A stretch of DNA of 64,000 nt from Sequoia sempervirens. Its lineage: Eukaryota > Streptophyta > Pinopsida > Cupressales > Cupressaceae. The position numbers were made by a program, and so were the translations under genes. Positions 35,354 through 46,862 of the stretch are shown here, one piece after another (within the stretch, counting starts at the first letter, position 1; every line of letters starts with the position of its first letter). The stretch is from contig VDFB02262620.1 of NCBI GenBank assembly GCA_007258455.2, positions 1-64,000 of the forward strand. Reading direction: 5' to 3'. The notes beneath the pieces were generated by a model. It was not told the DNA's origin. It was given only the letters and a program-made list of their open reading frames with translations, and searched no databases.

Positions 35354-37391
35354 TGTTAGCTCTCAAAAACGCAGGCTAAATGCCTCAAGAGGCTACCAAT
35401 CTCTTGATACGCTTTAGGGTAATAGACAAGGCCAAGAGAACTCAACCTTCTACTCTTTAGGTGTTGCTAAACCTAGGCAGGTGTACCTTTTGAATTGAGC
35501 AGACTTAACTTGTGATTATCTTTTTGAAATGCTTTGTCCACAATGGCAGATGACAGTGAACAAATGAAATCAAACTTGATAGCAATCCTCTAATCTAAAA
35601 TCTAAAAATACTTAATTAACAGATATAAAGAAACTGAGTGAATTCAAATAATGAAATTAGAGACCAGTGCCTTATTGGGTATGCGGAGTCAAATGAAACA
35701 GAAGTGGGCAACTTATTCTGGCAGAAAATCAAATTGCAGGCATATGATCTGTTCATAACTTGTATAAACAATGCAAGACTATGACCACTGAGCTCTTCTT
35801 TAATAATCCAGATGAATCTTCTTGATTACTGTGATCAATGAAAAGGATTTAATCTCTACTTGAGAGAACTAGTCAATTAATCACACAAATACAACAAATG
35901 TGCATTGATAAACCGAAAGTAAACTTGTTACATCAATTTAAACAACCAGAAAGAATCAACTTGGAGACAGCTTCAGCAATACTTTTCAATAAGTTCAACA
36001 TACAATTGACACCAGAAATAACCTGCCACACCAGCTGATTTTCATTGAATTCACCATTTGAAAACATGCACATAGTCTCTGATAAGAGAAAATTATTCTA
36101 CTGTAGCCATTCCTAACTACTGTATATAATCTAAAATCTGATGATATCAATTACAAACGGGGTGCATATTTATACACCATCATGAGAAAATAAATCAAAT
36201 TGGAAATCCATGTCGGCCGCCGTAGAAATCGGGCAAAAACCAAGTCGGCCTGCAACGGTTAAAATTCCATATGTCGGCCCACAGGATTTGAAAATATTTA
36301 ATCACCAATGGAACAATCGCCAGGACAGTCAGCAAGTATGCCGAAGGCAATTGTATCATCAATCGTTAATCATCTTGCATTGTATTTTGCTTTCGCCGTG
36401 ACTTAGTGAAGTCGGTGAGATATCATACCGATAACAAAATGTTATAACGCAATGCATTTCTTCACGTGCTTTCCACTTGCTGAGACACAAGGGATCTCTC
36501 ACCGATGATTTCCTTTTGATTTTTTTCGCAGTCGCCGTAACATTCTGACATCGACAAGACCTCTTGTAGATTATTATGTTTCACCGAAAGTCTTCAACCA
36601 TCCCTGAGTCGCTGTGACAAAAGAAAAACTCTCACCGAGAAGCATCTTTCGTTGATTCATTGTCGCTGAGACATATCACATTCGGGGAGACCCTATAGAG
36701 ACTGCCCAAGTTATACCGAGAGCTCTCAACCAAACATAATTGTCACTGAGACACAGCCAATATCTCGTCAAAAGCCATTCAATAGAAACCCTTTAGTAAC
36801 CCGTCAGCGAGACACATATACTTTGTTGTGACCTCCTGCCGCAAACATCAACTCTTACCAAAAGGTCTACGAGAGGAAATCCATGTGTAAGGTCGGCGAG
36901 ACCGAAGGTCACTCGCCAAGACCTTACAACGATAGCAATATCTCCCACCGAAAGTCATCCAGAAAAATCTTATGTGCTCTGTCGGTGAGACAAATGATAC
37001 TCGCCAAGACCCTTCACTGATACCGCCAGGCTCACACCGATGGACCACCATACACATAGTCGGGGAGACATGCTAAATTCGGTAAGACGCCACCCCGACG
37101 ACCAAAACATATGTCGATAGCCAACCACAGATGAAATCTCCAATCACCATGACAATGAGAAAGTCTTGCCGACCACCTGTAGCAAACGAATGTTAATAGA
37201 AAGGCAACATGGGTTGGGGAGATAGTCACGGATCTACGCCGATAGGAACCAGAATGCACAAAATGCAAGACCCAATGGAACATATGATGCAACATGGTAA
37301 AATATGGGCAGAAAGTGTTCAAGAAGGAACTTATATGGAAAACTATGAATGAAATCATATGTAAAAACATCATATTTTTACAGTTCTAACA
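35354..37391 (-). repeat. element B 5' LTR
   Basis: On the minus strand it begins TGTTAGAACTG and ends GAGCTAACA. The upstream part (37230-36390) is packed with CACCGA/GTCGGYGAGAC words, and a TATA box follows at 36174-36167, so this is a promoter-bearing U3. It is 18 bp longer than the 3' LTR through a small tandem duplication. Confidence 0.93.
36167..36174 (-). promoter_or_regulatory. TATA box of element B LTR
   Basis: Minus-strand TATAAATA, conserved in the other LTR near 31345. It sits between the motif-rich U3 and the rest of the LTR, the right place for the element's promoter. Confidence 0.6.
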
Positions 37392-37562
37392 CAACACAGG
37401 CTTATAGTCAGACATGTGAAACCTATGGAACATATCAAGTGCATACTTAGGTTGTACAAGGGAGACACTTGAAGAATATTGAGTGATCTCAATCCCCAAG
37501 AAGTGCAATAATCCCAAGTCGCACATCAAAAACTGGTCATGAAGGGTCATTTTCACTACATG
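37392..37562 (-). pseudogene. element C reverse transcriptase, middle piece
   Basis: The 171 bp of Copia between elements B and A. It reads VVKMTLHDQFLMCDLGLLHF, then LGIEITQYSSSVSLVQPKYALDMFHRFHMSDYKPVL, the standard Copia stretch just after the catalytic YVDD region, with no stop. It continues upstream into 56702-57370 and downstream into 30542. The open frame continuing to 37625 is an artefact, because its first residues come from the LTR of element A. Confidence 0.9.
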
Positions 37563-38724
37563 TGTAGACACATAAAAATGACCTAGGCTTGCAAGCTCTA
37601 TTGTCAACATATTTCTTCTTGACATAATTAAAATATTTATGTCCTTGGTCCACTTTCAACTATTAATTAAATAATTCATAATTATTTAATTAATTCATGT
37701 CTTTATTCCTCGTGATTATTTAAATAAATAAATTTTATTTATTTATCTAAATACATCACTAATTGTCTCCATTAATTCCTCTTGATTATTTAAATAGATA
37801 AATTTTATTTATTTATTTAAATGCATCATTAATTCTTAAAAGTCTTCTTACAATTAAATAAATTCTTTAATTCATTTAATTATTTTCCACCCTGACATTT
37901 TCCCATTTTTAAATAAAATCATTTATTTAAAATGGTCCCACTTTCTAATTTTTCCTCTTTTAGTAAATAATTCAAATTAATTATTTACTATCACATGACC
38001 CCACCTTTTGAATTAAATTAATTTTTAATTCAAAATAGCCTTTTTCCTCCTAAATCAAGTAATTTCTAATATTATTTGATTTTCCAACTCTCTCTTTTTT
38101 CGTGCCACTCTTATCTCATTGTCACATGCATTGTCAACCCTTGATTTGATTTTCTCAAATTTAATCTTGTCCACTCATTTCAAATTTGACCTAATGTTGC
38201 CCTAACCCTAGTTGTGGGTTGTCACAGTGGGTTGTCACATTGAATCTTGTCCATTAATTCTAGGGCATTTGTCAATCTTCAATCTTGGCCATTCATCCAA
38301 AATTGCATTTTCTATAAAATGGCAATTTTTCTCTCATTTTGTCACCTCATGCTATCTACATCTCATGCAATCTTGTCTTAGGCACTCTTGACATCTTAGC
38401 ATTTTCGTATTTTGTCATATTTTAGTCATATTTCATAGTTGCTTACTAGTTGCATAGTTGCATAGTAATGCATTTCATCTCAAAGCCTTCAACATTTTGC
38501 TTTGGTCTTGGCATTGTCACATATTGCTCACTCAAAATCTTTGGGCAAACTTCATATTTCAGCAAATAGAGAAGATGTAATGGAGGTCAATCATGGAGGT
38601 TGAAGACTTAAGGTGATATCTTTCTTGTTTTCATGTTATTTCCTCCTTTGTGCTTCATTATTTACTTTGGGTTTTGATTTATTTAGCTTCTAATCTGCTA
38701 ACCTAGAAATTTCCCATAGTTACA
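37563..38724 (+). repeat. element A 5' LTR
   Basis: 1162 bp, TG...CA ends. U3 (37660-38080) is a run of short AT-rich inverted repeats. The TATA box is at 38313. Contains an 18-bp duplication (GTGGGTTGTCACA, 38212-38240) absent from the 3' LTR and lacks a hairpin-bearing ~50-bp segment present there. Confidence 0.95.
38313..38320 (+). promoter_or_regulatory. TATA box of element A LTR
   Basis: TATAAAAT in the 5' LTR, repeated in the 3' LTR near 56290. It lies about 400 bp before the LTR end, implying a transcription start near 38345 by the usual ~30-bp spacing. Confidence 0.6.
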
Positions 38725-38725
38725 T

Positions 38726-38741
38726 TGGTGAACCTGACGCC
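38726..38741 (+). other. element A putative primer binding site
   Basis: TGGTGAACCTGACGCC starts one base after the 5' LTR. The leading TGG fits a tRNA CCA end. I could not assign the tRNA. Confidence 0.5.
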
Positions 38742-38800
38742 AAAATCATGCATGTTTGTTTTTTTTCATACAACTTTTTTTGTGTTTTGTAGATAAAAGT

Positions 38801-39060
38801 ACGGAAAGTCGCATTTGAAGTTTACAGCGTCGTAATCATTGTGTCACGATGCATTCAGCAAGTAGAACGATGCATATGCAAACTCAAACTGCATTTGCTA
38901 TCTGAAGCGACACATCCACCAATCCTCTGACGCATTTGACATCCAAAGAGAGGCATTTACATACCACAACATATATGTTCTGCATATCGACACATTCACC
39001 TGATAGACTCCAAATGCAGACCCGGACCGCATTTGTTGTGCAGAGTGACACATTCACTTT
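38801..39060 (+). repeat. 20-nt periodic array 1 (sense leader of element A)
   Basis: Thirteen consecutive 20-nt units, each with a core like GCATTTGC, ACATTCACC or GCATTCAGC at the same phase. Core starts are near 38811, 38831, 38851, 38872, 38891, 38911, 38932, 38953, 38971, 38991, 39011, 39029 and 39050. The ten bases before each core are variable but often GAA or CGA. Units are individually degenerate, so the array shows as phase and not as identity. It begins about 75 bp after the 5' LTR. A 20-nt period cannot keep a reading frame, so it is not a peptide repeat. Confidence 0.85.
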
Positions 39061-39534
39061 GCTGCAACAAATTTATTTGGTAATTTTTTGCTTTTGGTTC
39101 TTTCAGATTTTTCTAGATTTTTTACTTCAAGCAAATAGTTTAGGGGTTTTCTAGTTACTAATCTATTGTTACAACAAGTGGCTTTGAATTTTTGTGGGTC
39201 CAAGGCATCTTTTTGAGACTACTAACAAGTGGTTTTGTAGGTTCAATTGTCCAAGGATTTGATTTTGAAACACTTGTGTTTTTTTTTTTAGATTAGAAAA
39301 CACTTCCATTGGTGCTCTAAAAAGAACATTTTCTTGTCTCACTTAGAGTTAATTAGGGGGTTAAAGAAATTTTCTTGATTGTGCTTGAAGGTGGTAGGTG
39401 ATTATGCTCTCACCTTGTGCAAACTAGGTGATTAGAAAACCAAACCCATCTATTTTATGTGTCACCTCGATTCAATATTCAAAGTATCCTCTCCCCTTGC
39501 GCACTTGTGCGATCCTGGGTGTAAGAGAAACAAT

Positions 39535-39632
39535 TATTGACTCTAGGAATTGGGCCTTCCTTGGTGGGAAAAATTACTCACTCCAAGGCCACTCAAACCG
39601 ACAACGAAGCTCTTTGACCGAGCTACCCCCAA
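39535..39632 (-). other. tRNA-like segment in the leader of element A, possible SINE head
   Basis: On the minus strand, GGTAGCTCGGTCAAAGAGC forms a D-arm (GCTC/GAGC) and matches a polymerase III A box. A long hairpin GGCCTTGG...CCAAGGAAGGCC follows and then TTCCTAGAGTC, which resembles a degraded B box. The acceptor stem and a clear anticodon arm are missing, so it is not a functional tRNA gene. Confidence 0.3.
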
Positions 39633-40240
39633 CTGATATATAAATGTGAATCCTAATGGAAAACTTAGGATTACGAGTGCGGGTGTGTCACATGTACAAG
39701 TGAACTCCCCAAAAACTTGTTGAGTTTAACCTCTTCAAGCTGGAGTTCCTCCTTATGAAATCTAATCTTTCCCCATGTGTGGCCACTCGAATGGGGGTCT
39801 TGAACTAAAAAAAATTGTGTAGTAGCCAAAATCCTTTCTATTTGCTAGCACATCAATGGTCGTTGTGAAGGCATCCACATTCTCATAGTTCTTAGTAGAG
39901 GTGATCAACCTACCATGGGAGATTTATTGGGGTTAGAAGCTTGGTTGACCTGAGAAGTAGTGCACTATAAGGGGGAGCCCGTGTGGCCAAGCTTCTAGAT
40001 TCATCCGCTAAGAATAAGTGTGGTCGGGGAAACCCATGTGGAATCTAGCAAATATTGTCCTTGCCTAACTTAGGATTGTGCTTGTCTTCATTATGCTTGT
40101 TTTCAAAGACAAAATATTGTGTTTTCCAAGTGTTTTCTGAAACATTCAAACAAAAAAACACCATCTCACAGATCTGGAAACAAACATTCAACTTGAGACA
40201 ACTTCAAAATTTTGCCAAAAAAATTGTAAACAAACATGAC

Positions 40241-40500
40241 TTGTTCCGCTGCAACGCATTTTTTGAAACACATTCGCCTTTCTGTGCCACATTTTCCATT
40301 TTTTGTGATGCAATTGCTTTGCTAAGCCGCATTTGTCATTTTTGGCGACACATTTACTTGGTTAGAACCACATTTTCTTTACAGAACACTGCAATTACTT
40401 TTTCGAGTCACATTTTCCATCTGGAAAACTGCATTCGCTGAATCTGAAATGCATCTGCCAACCTGCAACGCATTCACAACCTAGAACGACACATTTTCCT
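40241..40500 (+). repeat. 20-nt periodic array 2 (sense leader of element A)
   Basis: Thirteen consecutive 20-nt units with cores such as CATTCGCC, CATTTTCC, CAATTGC, CATTTGTC and CATTCAC. Core starts are at about 40257, 40271, 40290, 40311, 40330, 40351, 40371, 40392, 40411, 40432, 40452, 40471 and 40492. Spacing often alternates 19 and 21, suggesting a 40-nt dimeric unit. Upstream letters often read GAAC(G/C)A. Same motif and orientation as array 1, 1.4 kb further into the leader. Confidence 0.85.
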
Positions 40501-41138
40501 AATAGAAATTAAAACATTGTTGCAGACCAAAACCTGAGAGCAAACTTGTCCAATCTCTCATCAAACATCTTTTTCCAGCAGTCTCTATAAAAAATCAGAA
40601 AGAAAATTGTTCAAATTCTTCACCATTTGCATCTTTAGCTTGCATTTACCCATAGGTTTAACTTTGCAAGATTTTAGTTGCATCCTTTAGGTCCATCATT
40701 TTCATTTTTAGACATAAACCAGTCCTTAGGTCCTCACTTCATTTGCATATTTTGGCTTAGGAAACCTTACCATACTTTGCAAAATCATTGCCTTCAAGAG
40801 TAGGTTGTCATTGGACTTAGTCAACAAAAAAAAAATTAGTCATTGCCCTTTTTGTGATACTTTCCAACTCAAAAAGTCTAGTTAGGAAACCTCACTTTGT
40901 CATTTTGTCCTTTAGTCACATTAACAAGTCCTTTGATGACCCAAATTGAGACATAGATCAAACTTAGAGTGGTTGAGTAACCTTCCTCCAAATCACTTAG
41001 ACCTTTGCATTTACATACCTTAGAAACATTCAAGTCATCTTAGTCCTCATTTTGCATACATTGTTTCAAAAATCCAAAAAAATTAGTGTCATAATAGTCT
41101 TTATTGTCCTTTGGCATTTGTCATTTCCTTTAGGAAAC

Positions 41139-41232
41139 ATTGTCATATTGCATTGTCATCCCTTAAAATCAAAATCCCCAAAAAAATTGTCATATTGCAT
41201 TGTCATCCCTTATAATCAGGAAATCCAAAAGC
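41139..41232 (+). repeat. 47-bp tandem duplication before gag
   Basis: ATTGTCATATTGCATTGTCATCCCTTA occurs at 41139 and again at 41186, just upstream of the gag start at 41290. It is in the untranslated leader. Confidence 0.85.
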
Positions 41233-41289
41233 GTAAGTCATCATCTAGTTGTCATTTTCATCATTTTCCTAATTTGAGCAACTCCTTAT

Positions 41290-43739
41290 ATGGTTGAGAC
41301 TAGGCTTCAAAGAAAAAGAAGACAAATGGCTAATTTTGGACAAGACACCAACTCCTATATATTTTCCAATGACATGAATCAATACATGAACCAAGACACA
41401 ACCTTTATCAATCCTTTCAATGACATGAACATGCGATCTTCGTCACATAACCCCTTTGAACCATTCATACGTAGAGACGAACATGGAAACATATTTGAGG
41501 AAGACATAGAAGTTATAACACAAAATCCTAAAGTGGCCTCTTTTGTAGAAGATATAGTTTTGCATGATAGAGATAGATATTTAGCCATACTTTTACATCT
41601 AGGAGCTAAACTACCACAAGGATTTGACATTAATACTTTAAGAGCAGCCACTCCCAATCATGATGCCAAAAAAAACACAAACAATACCTCTAACACTAGT
41701 CAACCTCAAAACAATTTCAACAATAACATTGGTGCCACCTCACAAATTGCTACAAGAACTATCAATGCTACCTCTAATGACACATCCAATCAAAACTCAA
41801 TCAATGCAACATTCGTTGGAGGGATACCAACCATGTCACAAGCCATGTCACAATCTATGCCAACAATGTCAACAACATCCTCACAGTCACTTGGAGCTGC
41901 CTTTGGATCCTCATCAATGGGGGCAAGTTCTTCAAATCCTCTATTTGGAGCTTCATCTACTGCCATGGGAGCATCATCATCACATCCTTTCATTGGGTCT
42001 TCATTCAATCTCTTTGGAGGAAGTAAACGACATATTTTGATTCGAGGACCACAACCAAATGTCAACACGTCATCACAACTTAATACCAATGCTTCCCAAG
42101 GGAAAAACACATTTCCCATGGACAATTCCAACAATTTTTACAAGGCAATCAAAATACATAGCATATGACTTCATTTGGACACCAAAATATTCATGGCCAA
42201 CATATCCCACAAATATTGACTCAAATGGCTGGAGGGCAGATTCCTACATATGCATCACACATTCAAACCCATCAACATGTTCCTAATCAAAACTAGAAAC
42301 ACCAACAACGCTCAAATCAAAACACATCATACATATCACAAACAACACATCCCACAACAAAATCAGAACATCTCTTCGCAACAAATGGGGACACATGGAA
42401 TACCCATCACTCCCATGTGTGATGCAACCAACAATCCCATAATTGATGCCTTGACAGCACAAGTGGAAAACTTGCAAAAAACCATAGAGACTATGCAAAT
42501 GTCCAACAAAAAGTCACACATGTCATATGACCTATGTCCATACCCTTTTGACACAAGTCTATACATGCCACCATTCCCTCCAAGGTATGTAGCACCAAAT
42601 TTCACTAAGTATAAGGGAAAGACAAATCCTATTGAACACGTTCGAGAATTCATGACCAACTATATGGACATTGCTTATGAACATACTTACTTGATGAGAT
42701 TCTTCTCTAAGAGTCTTACAGGACCCACACTTGAATGGTTTTCCACTTTAAAGGGAATAAAAACATGGGATGAACTTACATACAAATTTGTGTGAAACTA
42801 TGCCTATAACATTGACACAGATACCTCCATCACTAGCTTATGCACACTTACACAAGAGGATGCTGGTGAGACTTTTATACCATTTTTCCAAAGATGGAGA
42901 AGCCTAGCAAGTCATTTCCATATTGACATACCTGAAAAAGAGAAGGTTGACATGTTTTTCCAAACCCTCCTAGGACCATTGAAATATGGCTTGCAAGTTC
43001 ACTGTTGCACAACCTTCACAGACTTAGTCGAAAAGGGGGTCCAACTTGAGAAGGCTCTTATTTCCAAAGGAGAACTAAAATATGGTCCTAAAAACACAAA
43101 CGCAAATCCACCCACAACAAGAGAAAATATTGGGTCATTAATAAACATGTTACCAATGATGGCGTTGTCGATGCCGAGGTAGTGAACACAATGGGTTTAG
43201 TGCTTACCCTTAAAGGAGCTCCACCACAAAACACACAAATAATCATATAGACACCTACTACCAATGTCACTCAAAACAATCAAAACAATCAAAACCAAAG
43301 GAAACCTTGTCAACCTAGATAATTTTTGAAAGGTCGCACATACACCCCTTTGGGTGAGCCAATCAAAGATGTCCTTAAGAAGCTCCTTCAAAACGGTGTC
43401 ATCACATTAGAAGACCCTAAGCCATATGACCTAGGACAAGTTAAGCCATCTTGGTGGGATGACAACGCATTATGTGATTATCACTGCACAAAAGGGCATA
43501 AAACCTCCTCTTGTCAACAACTAAAGAATTTGGTTCAAGACCTCATTGAAAATCACACAATTCAACTAGGTGGACAACAATTTGCGTCAAATGTAGACCA
43601 TACTATTCACAAAAACCCACTGCAAGACCACGGTTCAAATAATCCTTCTACATCAAGTCCTAAGAATAATAATAATTGTGCTAACTATACTCACACTGCC
43701 TTCGACTATTCAAGAGGAACTATTATCAACCATGTCTGA
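41290..43739 (+). pseudogene. element A gag
   Basis: Capsid/nucleocapsid precursor. Starts at ATG 41290 (MVETRLQRKRRQMA) and stays in one frame to about 43180 with point stops near 42166, 42220, 42293 and 42795, then shifts frame before 43326. The first ~300 residues are Asn/Ser/Thr/Met-rich low complexity. The gag domain proper lies at about 42540-43080 (PPRYVAPNFTKYKGKTNPIE, MRFFSKSLTGPTLEWF, FFQTLLGPLKYGL). A Cys/His cluster CDYHCTKGHKTSSC near 43470 replaces a classic zinc knuckle. It leads directly into the protease region. No frame is intact. Confidence 0.85.
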
Positions 43740-43982
43740 ATTGATGATGAATATGTCAATACCATCACTATCAAGAGAGAACTTGAATGCAATGTCACTA
43801 CCTATGGTGGAAAAGTCACCATAGTTGGTCCTCCTCCTCCTGGGTAGCTAAAAATTACAATACCTGGTCCATCCGCTAAGAAATCACAATCCATCTCATC
43901 TGTAAAGTAGTCGCAACCTAAGAGTTAGTTTAACCTTATCAACCAGCTAGGAAAAACACCTGTTCATATTTCCATACTTGAG

Positions 43983-44560
43983 TTGCTACACATTTCCCCC
44001 ACGCATAAAGCTATACTTGAAAAAACCTTGCAAGAGTTTGTTGTCCCTCAAGACATCGATGTCAACCAATTTGAAGCCATGGTGGGATACCTCACTACCC
44101 CCCATCATGTAACATTTTCAGATCAAGATTATTCGTCACCAAAGTCCAACCATAATGACACATTACACATTGAAGTTTTTATCCATAAGCATAAGGTCAG
44201 ACGAGTTTTAGTAGATGGCGGAGAAGGACTGAACATATGCTCCTTAAAACTGGTTAAGGCTCTAGGCTTTTCTGATGCTTGTATAGACACAACAAAGAGC
44301 ATAGTTATAAAGGAATATGATGATGAAGAACATTCCTCCTAAGGCTTTATCTCTCTTCCTATAAGAGTTGGGCCAGTCATTGTAGACACAACTTTCCAAG
44401 TCTTGGATCTTGAATTACCCTATAACATCTTACTTGGTCGACCTTGGATTCATGCCCTCAAAGTTGTTCCATCCACCTACCACCAATGCCTAAAGTTTCC
44501 CTTTGATGACACAAAAATCACCATATATGGAGACCCCAATCCCTTTTAGTATTGCACCAA
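43983..44560 (+). pseudogene. element A aspartic protease
   Basis: Retropepsin that would cut the polyprotein. In 43983-44342, VRRVLVDGGEGLNICS carries the active-site D-G-G triad of plant Gypsy proteases. After a TAA at 44341 the same frame continues to about 44550 with the second-half landmarks VLDLELPYNILLGRPWIHA and HQCLKFPFDD. The frame is the same as the rest of pol. Apart from stops the catalytic residues are retained. Confidence 0.85.
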
Positions 44561-44828
44561 TCTAAGGGGTATTTCACAACATCAAGTGCCCATCAACCGA
44601 GAAGCTCCAAGTTCCTCTTCTTCCAAATTCATTGACCCATCCACACTTGCCTCATTTTCTACATCTTCTCCTTCCACATCTTTCGCCACACCCTCATCCT
44701 CTTCACTCCCTAAGGCTGAGTCTACTCTCAAGATCCAGGACCTAGGTTGAGAATTTAAACTAAATATAACCTACTGCATCACCAAAATACCCAAGTCTCC
44801 TAAGGTCTACGGTCGACCCTATTTTAGA

Positions 44829-45164
44829 ATGGAACCTAAGGAAATTTTTAGGATTCCTCCATCATGCCATTTTATAAAATGGGGTGAAATGAGCAAAGAA
44901 GACATCAAGGAAATATCAACATGGATTTATAAGGACCAAGAGGAACCATCCCCATTACCAGTTCAGATATATGGGAAGGGCTATGATATAATGAAGGAAA
45001 AAGGCTACGATGGAACTAGTGGCCTTGTCAGAAATAAGACTAGAAGGTGTGAACTAATCATGCCTCCTCGTAGATCAAAACTTCTTGGGTTAGGGCATGG
45101 ACTACCCAAAAATGGCGATCAACGTACCAATTTACTTTCGAGTGAAAGCATGAATGCTTCATAA
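44829..45164 (+). pseudogene. element A G-patch-like segment of pol
   Basis: Between protease and reverse transcriptase. Residues 49-91 (about 44973-45101) read GKGYDIMKEKGYDGTSG...LLGLGHG: glycine-spaced aromatic positions ending in a GLG motif, as in G-patch domains. G-patches bind RNA or activate DEAH helicases, and one follows the protease in some retroviruses. In plant retroelements its role is inference. Several residues of the canonical core differ, so domain assignment is provisional. Confidence 0.55.
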
Positions 45165-45260
45165 AGTGTCGAGACTATTGAGGAATCCCTTACTGAAATC
45201 GACTCCCATGAATGGGAATTTGGCTCCCAATGATCCCTAAGTGATTGTTGTCTTGATGAA

Positions 45261-45893
45261 TTGTTCCTTGAACCTAGAGAGATCACTTCTGAAGAAATAT
45301 TTTGGCAAACGTTTAAGCTTGACCCAACAAAGAATAATGACAATCCTAAGATCCCAAGGAAACAAGAAGACTGGGATAGACTCTTTTTCCCAATGAACAA
45401 TGACAAACTTGAATCATCTTCTAGTCCTATTGGCCATAACCCCGACATAGTTGCCTAGTCATCTAAACCTAGTGACCACCATTTAGATTCATCTGAATTG
45501 CCACATGACACTATCGACCCTACTGATGATGGTATCTCCTTAGTCTACCCACAACTAATTGATTGGGATCAGCAAGGCCTACCAATTATGGACATATTTC
45601 AGAGTGATGATGCCATTGCAAAATTCATGGGACTACATGAGGGCATACCAAGTGGAGATCACAAGGATGGATTTTCCATTGACTTAGATTGTGCAGCTTA
45701 CTTTGGGGAGACTGCTCCATCCTCTAGTCACAAAATGAAAAATAAAAATCAAGCAAAAAATGACATGTCTTTAGGGGAAAACCGAAAGGCACCTTTTGAC
45801 AATATAAAAGTAAAAATAAAGGACGTATCTATGAGTGAAAACCTCTCTGAGCCGCCCAAAGATGGAGGGTTGGAATTTCTTCCTATGACTTAG
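45261..45893 (+). pseudogene. element A acidic spacer before reverse transcriptase
   Basis: Frames 45261-45458 and 45498-45893, same frame as pol, separated by a TAG. They are Asp/Glu/Ser-rich with FLEPREITSEEIFWQTFKLD and a later LVYPQLIDWDQQGLPIMDIF. No domain recognised. It links the G-patch-like segment to the reverse transcriptase. Confidence 0.5.
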
Positions 45894-46079
45894 GAAATAT
45901 TGGAAATTCTCATAGAGGACACCATGGAAGTCAACATATCTACAACAAAAGATCCTAAAATTGTCCTCTTTGCAGCATCCTTGACAGAAGAAGAGAAACT
46001 TGAATCCCACAAATTATTTTCAGAGCATAAGAGTAATTTTGTATGGTCATATACCGATATGCCTGGGTTGGATCCATAA

Positions 46080-46850
46080 CTGGTCTTACACCATTTTTCA
46101 TTACTTCCAGATGCTAAACCAGTGAAACAGAAGTTGCATAAAATGCATCCTCAAATTGCCTTGTTAGTCAAAGCAAAACTCAAGAAATTGTTGGATGTGG
46201 GATTCATACGATCGGTAGACTATGCTGAGTGGATATTCAATATTGTACCAATCACAAAGCCAAATGGTTATATCCACATCTACATAGATTTTAGAGATTT
46301 GAACAAAGCATGTCCAAAGGATGAATTTTCATTACCAAACATAGACATCATAGTTGACCTTACAGTAGGATATGAGAAGTTGTCCCTCATGGACTATTTC
46401 TCAGGTTATAATTAGATTCGTATTTCCCCTAAAGATCAACATAAAACAACATTCACATGCCCTTGGGGTACATACTATTGGAACATCATGCCTTTTGGTC
46501 TCAAGAATGCAGGTGCCACGTATCAGAGAGCTATGACAACAATATTCCATGAAATGATGCACAAGCTAATGGAAGATTATGTGGATGACCTTTTGGAAAA
46601 ATATTTGACACAAAAATATCATTTGAATGTGCTCAACAAAATATTCAAGAGACTGGAAGAGTACAAAGTCTGTCTAAATCCCAAGAAATGCATCTTTGGT
46701 GTGACATCAGGGAAACTTTTGGGATACATAGTCTCTCAAAGAGGCATTGAAGTAGATCCTACCAAAGTGAAAGCCATATTAGACATGCCTCCTCCAAAAG
46801 GAATAAGTGAACTCAGGACATTGCAAGGCAAGCTACAATATATCTGATGC
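46080..46850 (+). pseudogene. element A reverse transcriptase
   Basis: Gypsy-type polymerase. Landmarks in order: KLHKMHPQIALLVKAKLKKL, VDYAEWIFNIVPITKPNG, DFRDLNKACPKDEFSLPNID, LMDYFSGYN, then a TAG for Gln, HKTTFTCPWGTYYWNIMPFG, MHKLMEDYVDDLL with the catalytic YVDD at 46578-46589, and KCIFGVTSGKLLGYIVS. Only point stops interrupt it (46413-46415 and about 46846). All catalytic aspartates survive, so the gene died by nonsense changes and not by loss of its active site. Confidence 0.92.
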
Positions 46851-46862
46851 TTCATAGCACAA

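Larger units (their letters stand above)
30543..37391 (-). mobile_element. element B: non-autonomous Gypsy-type LTR element, gag only
   Basis: LTRs of 2020 bp (30543-32562) and 2038 bp (35354-37391) bound an internal region of only 2.79 kb. Orientation is minus: the gag frame and the primer site TGGCGACTCTGCTGGGG (35350-35334) both read that way. Target duplication is CAACG (30538-30542) versus CAACA (37392-37396), one change apart; the empty site restores a continuous Copia frame in element C. The internal region has gag and acidic ORFs of unknown role but no protease, reverse transcriptase or integrase, so movement would need a partner element. LTRs differ at about 16 of the first ~230 positions, mostly transitions. 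Confidence 0.92.

Noticed and set aside
37386..37625. 79-codon minus ORF taken as a single protein
   Set aside because: Its N-terminal residues come from the LTR of element A; only 37392-37562 is Copia reverse transcriptase.
38801..39060. Possible CRISPR-like or satellite array
   Set aside because: The 20-nt units have no conserved direct repeat separated by unique spacers, and the context is a plant retrotransposon.
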